A stretch of 10,169 bases of DNA, from positions 1 to 10,169 of the forward strand of contig JAFAMK010000437.1 of assembly GCA_019233415.1 (NCBI GenBank), in the 5' to 3' direction. Position numbers and translations under genes: made by a program. Numbering within the stretch: the stretch's first letter is position 1; every line of letters begins with the position of its first letter. The notes under the pieces were generated by a model, which saw nothing but the letters and a program-made list of their open reading frames with translations, was not told the DNA's origin and did no database searches. This DNA comes from Vulcanimicrobiota bacterium (GTDB lineage Bacteria > Vulcanimicrobiota > Vulcanimicrobiia > Vulcanimicrobiales > Vulcanimicrobiaceae). Of the stretch, positions 1 through 5,092 are shown piece by piece.

Positions 1-57
1 CCGATCCCCAGCGCGATCGTCGGCAGGAGGCTCGACGGCTCGGAGCGCCGCGGCGGC

Positions 58-456
58 GTGGAGCGACGACGGCGAGGCGGGTCGGACATTGTCGCCGAGT
101 TCCGCAAAATCACCGGGAGGCCCCCCACTGTTGCGGGAAAGAGCGTCGTCGGTATGCTCCGGGTCGCCGTCCCGATCGACGTCTCCGCGGTCTCACGCAC
201 CGCCTCCACCGCGTTCGCGCTCGCGACGCCGCTGCGCGTCGGCGACTTGCTGACGAGCGCGGTGATCGAGGCGCTCGGCCCACGCGCGCCGCAGGACAAG
301 CGCGAACGCGTCGTGCGCTCGACGCTCGCCGGCCTGCTCTCCGGAACGTACGTCGTCGAGATCGACGGCCGCGTCTACAGCGATCCCGACGACGTCGCGG
401 TCTGCTCGGGGTTCGCGACGCTGCGCTTCTTCCTGCGCGCGCTGCGCGCCGCGTGA
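58..456 (+). CDS. Hypothetical protein, start uncertain, possibly 5'-truncated
   Basis: I do not recognise the family. The reading frame is open from base 1, so this may be the C-terminal part of a longer protein. The GTG at 58 is the first start codon in the window, but the residues after it are an arginine-rich stretch that looks poorly conserved. An in-frame ATG at 154, with a purine-rich GGGAAAGAG about 10 nt upstream, would give a 100-residue protein and is a fair alternative. From there the sequence looks like a small soluble alpha/beta domain: a hydrophobic start (MLRVAVPIDV), an Ala/Thr/Val-rich helix, a charged helix (DKRERVV), then VVEIDGRVYSDPDD, which could be a beta-hairpin. No signal peptide or membrane segment is seen. 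The stop overlaps the GTG of the membrane-protein gene that follows (GTGA at 453-456), so the two are probably translationally coupled. Confidence 0.5.
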   Translation: MERRRRGGSDIVAEFRKITGRPPTVAGKSVVGMLRVAVPIDVSAVSRTASTAFALATPLRVGDLLTSAVIEALGPRAPQDKRERVVRSTLAGLLSGTYVVEIDGRVYSDPDDVAVCSGFATLRFFLRALRAA

Positions 457-1253
457 ACGCGGCCGGCGAAGAGGAACGCCTCCCTCACTCCGTCAGCGGT
501 CTCTTCGGATTCGCGCTGCGCAGCTGGGCTGCGTATGCGCCGCTGTTCGTCGTACTCGCCATCGGCGTGTTCGGCGTGTGGTCGCTCGTCGAGTACCTCG
601 TCCCCGCGGCGGCTCCCGAAACGGCGCAGGGTCAGTTCAAAGCCTACACGATGATCTTTGCGAGCACGTTCGCCGACGCGTTTGTCATCGCGGCGGTCGC
701 GCTCGGCGTCGCCGCACGGCTCGGCCGCACCGACCTCACGCCGCGCGCACTGCTCGGCGGCGCGGTCGAACGCTGGCTGCCGGTGATCGCGGTGTCGATC
801 CTCGTGCTGTCCGTCCAGATGCTCACCGATGACTTCAGCGGGCTCGGCCCGACCACGGTCCCGCGTGCCGTCATCTACGTCACGGCACCGCTCGTGTGGA
901 TCATGTGGGCTGCGATCGGCCTTGCCCCGCCACTCGTCGCACTCGACCGCAATCGCACCTCGCTCGCCGTCCTGCTCGGCTTCATGCGCGCGTTCACGCT
1001 CGCGCTGCGCCCGGAAAACCTGATCCGCCTCTGCATGCTCGCCGTCGTGACGATCGCTCCCAACATCCTCGCAGCGCTGCTGCAGGATTCACTCGCCGGC
1101 GGGCACCTGACGCTGTACGTGTTCTTCTGGTCGTACGCGCCGATCGACGCTTTGACCATTGGCCCGCTCGCCGCGATTCAGACGCTGTTCGCGCTCGACT
1201 TTGCGCGGCGTGCCGGGGTCAGCGCTGGGCGAACGCCTGGCCGCGGCGAGTGA
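453..1253 (+). CDS. Multi-pass integral membrane protein, function unknown
   Basis: A protein of 266 residues starting at GTG 453, which overlaps the previous stop by 4 nt. Five to six hydrophobic segments can be read, at roughly residues 24-46, 66-88, 105-125, 135-160, 190-212 and 220-248. Between them lie Arg/Asp-containing loops such as ARLGRTDLTPRALLGGAVERW and LDRNRTS. The N-terminal 20 residues are polar, and the C-terminus ends in a short basic and Gly-rich tail. The overall form (a pair of helices, an amphipathic segment, another pair) recalls uncharacterised bacterial membrane families annotated only as DUFs, but no motif lets me name one. The 3' end overlaps the convergent GH125 gene by 35 bp (1219-1253). 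Coupling to the upstream small gene suggests they act together; nothing in the sequence says how. Confidence 0.7.
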   Translation: MNAAGEEERLPHSVSGLFGFALRSWAAYAPLFVVLAIGVFGVWSLVEYLVPAAAPETAQGQFKAYTMIFASTFADAFVIAAVALGVAARLGRTDLTPRALLGGAVERWLPVIAVSILVLSVQMLTDDFSGLGPTTVPRAVIYVTAPLVWIMWAAIGLAPPLVALDRNRTSLAVLLGFMRAFTLALRPENLIRLCMLAVVTIAPNILAALLQDSLAGGHLTLYVFFWSYAPIDALTIGPLAAIQTLFALDFARRAGVSAGRTPGRGE

Positions 1254-2526
1254 GGACCAGTTCGGCGTAGAGCGCGTTCGGCCAGGCGAAGTCTTCGCGG
1301 GTGTACGCTTCGGGCCAATTCGAGTTGAACGACTCGTGCAGGCGGTGGTCGCCCGTGTCGGAGACGGCGATCCAGCCGAAGACCTGATCGATCTCCTTCT
1401 CGTCGGTCGCGGTCAGCGCCTGAACGCACAGCGCGAGCGGCCACACGTAGCCGTGCGGCGTGTGCGGGCTGCCGACGCCCTGCGCGTACTTGCCGCGAAA
1501 GAAGTACGGGTTGCGGTCGGAGAGCACGAAGCGGCGCGTCGCCAGGTAGAGCGAGTTGTTCTTCGGGAGGTACCCGAAGTACGGAATCGAGAGCAGCGAG
1601 GGAATGTTGGCGTCGTCCATCACGTTCGCATGGCCGCGCCCGTCGACTTCGTACGCGTAGATGCGGCCGAACGGCGCCAGCTCGAGTGTACCGTACTGCT
1701 CGATTCCGCGCTGGATCTCGACCGAGAGCCCCCACGCGTTCGCCGCCATCTTCGGGTCGTGCCAGGCGTCGCGCGCGATCGAGCTCAGGTCCTTCATCAC
1801 GACCGTCGCGAACATGTTGACCGGGATGTTGTAGTGGTACCGCACCGGATCGTCCGAGGGACGAAACGCGGTCCAGACCATCCCGGTGTAGCGCACCGGG
1901 CTGCCGTGCCCGTTGTTCGCGAGCTGCGGGTGCGTGTAGTGCGAGCGCGTGGCGTGGTGCTGCTCGTCACGCATCGTCGCCAGGACGCGGTCGAACGCGC
2001 GGCGCACCGTCGGCGTGAAGATGCTGCGGTCCCCCGTTTGTTTCCAGTAATCGTACGCGAACCAGATCGGGTAGAGCAGGGAGTCGACTTCGAACTTCCG
2101 CTCGACGACGTGGTAGTTGCGGTCGAAGGCGTTCGCGTAGGGGTCCAGCAGGATGTACTTCCCCTGCCGCGCGACGACGCCGCGCAGCGTGCTCTGCACG
2201 TCGCTGTCGTGGCGGGACAGCTCGATGTACGGGCGCACCGTCGCGCTCGCGTCGCGCAGCCACTCGGCCTCGATGTCGCCGGTCGAGACGTACGTCGTCC
2301 CGTCGCGCTGCGCCAAGGCGTGCCGCTGGATCGTCTCGTCGTACGCGGTGAGATAGATCCGGTCGAGCTTCGCGTTCAGCGCCGGGCTGAGGGTCAGTCC
2401 GTCGGCGGCGCGCACGGGAACACCAGCGCCGAGAAGAAGGGCGAAGGCGAGCACGAACGCGAGGAACCGGCCGAGGAGATGAATTACCAACTCACCATCC
2501 GTATCGGCACGTTTCCGTAGTACCAT
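1219..2526 (-). CDS. Secreted glycoside hydrolase family 125 (exo-alpha-1,6-mannosidase type, DUF1237)
   Basis: Characterised GH125 enzymes are metal-independent, inverting exo-alpha-1,6-mannosidases. Several family blocks are visible, numbered from the ATG at 2526 (435 aa): STGDIEAEWLRD at 81-92, KFEVDSLLYPI at 144-154, WTAFRPSDD at 218-226, MDDANIPSLLSIPYFGYL in the second half, and HESFNSNWPEAYTREDFAWP from 397. The Asp in RPSDD (225/226) and Glu398 of HESF sit where I expect the general acid and general base; this is from memory of the family and was not aligned. The ATG at 2526 is preferred over an upstream ATG at 2619 because the longer form would run into the divergent gene. It gives a basic N-region followed by a hydrophobic core (FLAFVLAFALLLGAG) and a signal-peptidase-like VRA-AD near residue 40, so export is likely. 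A TTG at 2490 would also leave a signal peptide. The length after cleavage suits the family. It stands alone on its strand. Confidence 0.88.
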   Translation of the reverse strand: MVLRKRADTDGELVIHLLGRFLAFVLAFALLLGAGVPVRAADGLTLSPALNAKLDRIYLTAYDETIQRHALAQRDGTTYVSTGDIEAEWLRDASATVRPYIELSRHDSDVQSTLRGVVARQGKYILLDPYANAFDRNYHVVERKFEVDSLLYPIWFAYDYWKQTGDRSIFTPTVRRAFDRVLATMRDEQHHATRSHYTHPQLANNGHGSPVRYTGMVWTAFRPSDDPVRYHYNIPVNMFATVVMKDLSSIARDAWHDPKMAANAWGLSVEIQRGIEQYGTLELAPFGRIYAYEVDGRGHANVMDDANIPSLLSIPYFGYLPKNNSLYLATRRFVLSDRNPYFFRGKYAQGVGSPHTPHGYVWPLALCVQALTATDEKEIDQVFGWIAVSDTGDHRLHESFNSNWPEAYTREDFAWPNALYAELVLTRRGQAFAQR

Positions 2527-2532
2527 AAACCG

Positions 2533-2558
2533 GGAACGTAAAACCACCTGAAACCGTC
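2533..2558 (+). promoter_or_regulatory. Candidate ECF-type promoter (GGAAC, 17-nt spacer, CGTC)
   Basis: GGAAC at 2533-2537 and CGTC at 2555-2558 are separated by 17 nt, matching the general -35/-10 pattern of many ECF sigma factors. It points toward the secreted-protein gene at 2570, which lies just upstream of the ECF sigma gene, so it could be an autoregulatory promoter. Against this, the predicted transcription start would fall at about 2565, nearly leaderless, and would exclude the GAGG at 2560-2563 from the mRNA. The motif is short enough to occur by chance. Confidence 0.25.
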
Positions 2559-2559
2559 C

Positions 2560-2563
2560 GAGG
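2560..2563 (+). promoter_or_regulatory. Ribosome binding site (GAGG) for the secreted-protein gene
   Basis: GAGG ends 6 nt before the ATG at 2570. This supports that ATG over the in-frame TTG at 2567, which would leave only 3 nt of spacing. Confidence 0.5.
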
Positions 2564-2569
2564 CCCTTG

Positions 2570-3334
2570 ATGACTTTCCGCCGCGCCCTCGCCGCCGGCA
2601 CGTTCGCGCTCCTGACCACCGTCGCGGCGGCTGCCGCGGCCAGCGCGGACCAAGCCTACACGGTGGATGGGAGCGATACGTTCCGGCTCGGCAACGGCGA
2701 CGTGCGAAGCCAAACCGTCTATCACGGCGTCGAGCGCCTCACGATCTCCAAGACCGGTACGACAACGACATACGTTGCGCACGTCGAATACGACAAGGAC
2801 GGCGATGGTGGAAAGCAACGCCAGCGCGCTTCGTTCACCTCGACGTTACTCCCCTCGGGCGAACAGCGGGATGGTCCCTCGGCGGATCCCGACTATCTGA
2901 CCGTTCTCAACCAACCGTTCTCCGTGCAGCTCGACGCACCGACGATGCGTGATCTCGCTCACGTCAGACGCCCGGTACCGTTCGATTTTCCGTCGCCGAT
3001 GACGGGCGCGCCGCTGCGCGGAACGCTGCGCCGCTTGCCCGACGCACTGGTCGGCGGGGCGCGCGCGATGGGCATTGCGTTCGAAGCCAAGGGGCCGCTC
3101 CACGGCGCACTGCCCGAGCGCCCGGCGATGCAGCTCGCCGGCGCGATCACGATGCGCGGGACGGCCTACTACGACTATTCGACCGCGCTCCTGGTCGCAC
3201 TCGATGCGACCTTGGCGATCGACGGCAACCTCGACGACGCGGCCCGCCGTTCGCCCGTCTCGATCGTCTATGCGCGCACGATCCGCTCGGCAAGCAGCCA
3301 GCAAACCGCTCACGCAACCCCGCGGCCGACGTAG
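2570..3334 (+). CDS. Secreted protein of unknown function
   Basis: A protein of 254 residues from ATG 2570. The N-terminus is a classic Sec signal peptide: MTFRRALAAG basic start, an Ala/Leu/Val core, and a probable cut after ASA at about residue 26 before DQAYTVDG. The mature part is polar with many short Thr/Val/Tyr-rich segments (SQTVYHGVERLTISK, TTTTYVAHVEYD), suggesting beta structure. An acidic-glycine turn (YDKDGDGGKQRQ) is followed by a block of about 100 residues with TGAPLRGTLRRLPDAL and AGAITMRGTAYYDYSTALLVALDATL. The last block, where a beta-strand carries a symmetrical 'amount of change' phrasing typical of periplasmic beta-barrel-like or lipoprotein-carrier-like folds, cannot be assigned to a named family. 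No catalytic motif or lipobox is seen. It faces the GH125 gene across 43 bp and lies 89 bp before the ECF sigma gene, so it could be a member or cargo of that system; that is inference only. Confidence 0.7.
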   Translation: MTFRRALAAGTFALLTTVAAAAAASADQAYTVDGSDTFRLGNGDVRSQTVYHGVERLTISKTGTTTTYVAHVEYDKDGDGGKQRQRASFTSTLLPSGEQRDGPSADPDYLTVLNQPFSVQLDAPTMRDLAHVRRPVPFDFPSPMTGAPLRGTLRRLPDALVGGARAMGIAFEAKGPLHGALPERPAMQLAGAITMRGTAYYDYSTALLVALDATLAIDGNLDDAARRSPVSIVYARTIRSASSQQTAHATPRPT

Positions 3335-3413
3335 CCGCTGAGCGGGGCTTCCGCGCGAGGGAACACAGGAACGATACGGAAACCGCGCAACCGGCACTCG
3401 GATCGGTCCGGTT

Positions 3414-3418
3414 GAGGA
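3414..3418 (+). promoter_or_regulatory. Ribosome binding site (GAGGA) fixing the ECF sigma start at 3424
   Basis: GAGGA lies 5 nt before ATG 3424. An in-frame TTG at 3412 is overlapped by this site and has no SD of its own, so the ATG is the better start. Confidence 0.65.
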
Positions 3419-3423
3419 CCCTG

Positions 3424-4083
3424 ATGAGTGCGCTCGCAGCACCGTTCCTCGGAGACCACTACCGCGTGACCGCACCGGCGCCGGCGACGGTGTCGCACCC
3501 CGTTCCCGGGCCCGAGACGTTCGAGTCCATCGTCGACGACTACCAGCGCCGCCTCTACGGCTTCGCCCTCCGGATGACCGGAAACCGCGAGGACGCCGAG
3601 GAGATCGTCCAGGATGCCTTCGTGCGAGCCTACCGAGCGCTCGCCAAGATGGACCCGCAGCAGCGGGCGGAGCTGCGCCTGCAGCCGTGGCTCTACACGA
3701 TCACGCTGAACGTCACGCGCAACCGCCTGCGCTCGAAGCGGCCGACCAACGTCGCCCTCGACGCGCTGGCCGATCCCGATGCACTCCTCAACGAGACGCA
3801 AGAAGGTCCGGACCAGCCAGAGCAGATCGTCGACCGGGCCGCCGACATGGTCCTGGTCGAGCAGGCGCTGCTCCAGCTTCCGATGCACCTGCGCGCCGCC
3901 GCTACGCTGCGGTTCATCGAGGGCCGCAGTCACCCCGAGATCGCCGAGATCCTGAACCAGCCCATCGGCACGGTGAAGTCGCACGTCCACCGGGCAGTGC
4001 GCATCCTTCGCCGCATCCTCGGGCCCCAAGTCGGGCGGATCGTGCCGAACGACCGCCCGTCGTCCACCGAGGAAGAGGAGTAG
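3424..4083 (+). CDS. ECF-family RNA polymerase sigma factor (sigma-70 family, group 4)
   Basis: A protein of 219 residues from ATG 3424. After a Pro/Ala-rich N-terminal extension of about 30 residues comes sigma region 2: FESIVDDYQRRLYGFALRMT, then GNREDAEEIVQDAFVRAYRAL (the DAEEIVQDAF core contacts the polymerase clawhelix) and LQPWLYTITLNVTRNRLRSKR for promoter melting and -10 binding. A linker of about 40 residues leads to region 4 at roughly 143-197: LLQLPMHLRAAATLRFIEG, then the helix-turn-helix HPEIAEILNQPIGTVKSHVHRAVRILRRIL. There is no region 1 or 3, as usual for ECF factors. The C-terminus ends in an acidic STEEEE tail. The next gene begins 6 nt after the stop and carries an anti-sigma zinc-finger domain, so this is a sigma/anti-sigma pair, probably co-translated. 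The subgroup and regulon cannot be told from the sequence alone. Confidence 0.95.
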   Translation: MSALAAPFLGDHYRVTAPAPATVSHPVPGPETFESIVDDYQRRLYGFALRMTGNREDAEEIVQDAFVRAYRALAKMDPQQRAELRLQPWLYTITLNVTRNRLRSKRPTNVALDALADPDALLNETQEGPDQPEQIVDRAADMVLVEQALLQLPMHLRAAATLRFIEGRSHPEIAEILNQPIGTVKSHVHRAVRILRRILGPQVGRIVPNDRPSSTEEEE

Positions 4084-4089
4084 ACCCTT

Positions 4090-4845
4090 ATGCGCTGCTG
4101 CGACGTCGAACGTCTGTGGGACGAGATGCGCGAAGGCGTGGAACCGCGCCGCGAGCACGTCTTGGCGCACCTGCGGGGCTGCCCCGAGTGTCAGGAGATC
4201 TACCGCGAGTACGAAGGCATCGCGTACTGCCTGACCTGTCTGCCACCGGTCGACCCGCCGAACAGCCTGGTGCCGAAGATCCTCGACCACATCAAGACGA
4301 CGGTCAAGATCACGGCGCCGGACTCGATCGCGGAGGTCGACTCGCCGATCGGACGGCTCTTCGTCGCGTTCCGCCACAGCGGAATCACCGCCGTCGCGCT
4401 CGACCGCGGCGAGGGGAAGGAAGCGGTCCTGGCACGCCTGCAGCGGCGGCTCGGCCGCGGGCTGATCCCGTCGCAGGCGCCGCAGTGGGTCACCGAGACC
4501 GTCGCGGCCTTCTTCCGCAACCACAAGCCCGACCTCGACAAGGTCGACATCAGCGACCTGACCCCGTTCGAGCAGTCGGCGCTGCGCGCGGCCGCGACGA
4601 TCCCGGTCGGCGAGGTTCGCTCGTACGGCTGGATCGCGGAGTCGATCGGACAGCCGACCGCGGCGCGCGCGGTCGGGCGTGCGATGGCGCGCAATCCGGT
4701 CCCGCTGCTCTACCCGTGTCACCGCGTCGTCGACGCGACCGGTGCGCTGCACCAGTACGCCTACGGCGTCGAGCTGAAGGCGCGCATCCTCGAGATGGAA
4801 GGCTACCATCGGAAGGAGAACGCGCGAAGCGCGCGCGAAAGCTAA
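4090..4845 (+). CDS. Anti-sigma zinc-finger (ZAS) domain fused to O6-methylguanine-DNA methyltransferase
   Basis: A fusion of 251 residues, soluble, with no membrane segment. Residues 1-70 are a ZAS-type anti-sigma domain: Cys3 (or Cys4), His27, Cys31 and Cys34 form the C-x23-H-x3-C-x2-C zinc pattern, followed by a helix and the PPVDPPNSLVPKIL segment usual after ZAS. A further CxxC (Cys47, Cys50) is present. Residues about 78-140 resemble the N-terminal ribonuclease-like domain of alkyltransferases (DSPIGRLFVAF). Residues 158-238 are the DNA-binding and active-site domain: Tyr179 in GEVRSYGWIA, the arginine finger Arg193 in AARAVGRAM, Asn202 in RNPVP, the acceptor Cys210 in PCHRVV with His211, and Glu237. 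These match human MGMT Tyr114, Arg128, Asn137, Cys145, His146 and Glu172, so transfer of the alkyl group from O6-alkylguanine to Cys210 is expected. The usual GGY-x-GG after the active site reads HQYAYG. An SD (GAGGAAGAGGAG) sits in the end of the sigma gene, 6 nt away. I infer alkylation-controlled release of the sigma factor; a simple co-regulated repair enzyme is the alternative. Confidence 0.92.
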   Translation: MRCCDVERLWDEMREGVEPRREHVLAHLRGCPECQEIYREYEGIAYCLTCLPPVDPPNSLVPKILDHIKTTVKITAPDSIAEVDSPIGRLFVAFRHSGITAVALDRGEGKEAVLARLQRRLGRGLIPSQAPQWVTETVAAFFRNHKPDLDKVDISDLTPFEQSALRAAATIPVGEVRSYGWIAESIGQPTAARAVGRAMARNPVPLLYPCHRVVDATGALHQYAYGVELKARILEMEGYHRKENARSARES

Positions 4846-4857
4846 GCCTCACAAAAC

Positions 4858-5014
4858 GTCCGCGGACCCTTCAGACCAGATACCAACGAAGGCTAACGTG
4901 CGGACAAGAGGAGGTGGTCATCGTTACTAGCGACAGTCCCAATCAATGTCTCACGATGATCGGAGGTGTCCGGACCTAGGTCCGGCCCGACACGAGCGAA
5001 CCAATCTTGTCCGC
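4858..5014 (+). ncRNA. Candidate structured RNA or leader element, family not recognised
   Basis: Several inverted repeats interlock here. A perfect 10-bp closing stem pairs GCGGACAAGA (4900-4909) with TCTTGTCCGC (5005-5014). Inside it are two hairpins. One is 4916-4924 with 4953-4961 (9 bp, one G-U), extended by GACA/TGTC at 4932-4935 and 4947-4950. The other is GTGTC 4966-4970 with GACAC 4989-4993, around the perfect 16-nt palindrome at 4970-4985. Upstream, GTCCGC (4858-4863) can instead pair with GCGGAC (4900-4905), enclosing CCTTC/GAAGG (4868-4872, 4888-4892). The two long stems share 4900-4905 and so exclude each other. A terminator follows at 5013-5039. I compared it by eye with SRP, tmRNA, 6S and common riboswitch signatures and saw no match. 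It could be an independent small RNA, the 3' tail of the sigma/methyltransferase transcript, or a cis-regulatory leader of pcp. Confidence 0.5.
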
Positions 5015-5039
5015 CGCCCGTCCGGGGCGGCTTTTTTTT
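5013..5039 (+). terminator. Rho-independent terminator
   Basis: GCCGCCC (5013-5019) pairs perfectly with GGGCGGC (5025-5031) across a 5-nt loop, followed at once by eight T residues (5032-5039). It ends the sigma/methyltransferase transcript or the RNA element before it. It lies 53 nt before the pcp start, so it could also act as an attenuator if the RNA element is a leader. Its first two bases also belong to the RNA closing stem, so the two structures compete slightly. Confidence 0.85.
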
Positions 5040-5041
5040 GG

Positions 5042-5057
5042 TGCGAAAACCTTCGCA
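5042..5057 (+). promoter_or_regulatory. Hairpin in the pcp leader (first of two)
   Basis: TGCGAA (5042-5047) and TTCGCA (5052-5057) form a perfect 6-bp stem with a 4-nt loop, directly after the terminator T-run. Part of its 3' arm (CGCAGG, 5054-5059) can also pair with CCTGCG (5083-5088) of the next hairpin. Confidence 0.4.
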
Positions 5058-5072
5058 GGTCCCTTGCCTTCT

Positions 5073-5089
5073 CCGCAGAAAACCTGCGG
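5073..5089 (+). promoter_or_regulatory. Hairpin immediately before the pcp start codon
   Basis: CCGCAG (5073-5078) and CTGCGG (5084-5089) form a perfect 6-bp stem with loop AAAAC, ending 3 nt before GTG 5093. No clear Shine-Dalgarno site is present before pcp, so this hairpin occupies the ribosome-landing region. A role in translation control is inference. Confidence 0.4.
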
Positions 5090-5092
5090 TTC

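Noticed and set aside
1159..2520. A 453-codon plus-strand frame opposite the GH125 gene
   Set aside because: The GH125 family blocks are on the minus strand; this product is Arg/Val-rich with no motif.
3318..3347. CCCCGC/GCGGGG inverted repeat at the end of the secreted-protein gene as a terminator
   Set aside because: The 6-bp stem has an 18-nt loop and no T-run; such pairs are common by chance in high-GC DNA.
3359..3423. GGAAC motifs at 3360-3364 and 3368-3372 as an ECF promoter directly before the sigma gene
   Set aside because: No CGTC or similar -10 element occurs 16-17 nt downstream of either copy.
3310..4809. A 499-codon minus-strand frame opposite the sigma factor and the fusion gene
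   Set aside because: The plus strand carries clear sigma and methyltransferase motifs; the antisense product shows only Arg/Val/Asp-rich sequence typical of codon shadows.
4914..4979. A 21-codon leader peptide in the RNA element
   Set aside because: Its GTG overlaps the SD motif, so spacing is wrong, and no residue pattern suggests amino-acid attenuation. Kept only as a note in the findings.
4946..5092. N-terminal extension of pcp from the ATG at 4946
   Set aside because: It would translate through the RNA hairpins and the terminator T-run, has no family similarity, and the catalytic numbering fits the GTG at 5093.
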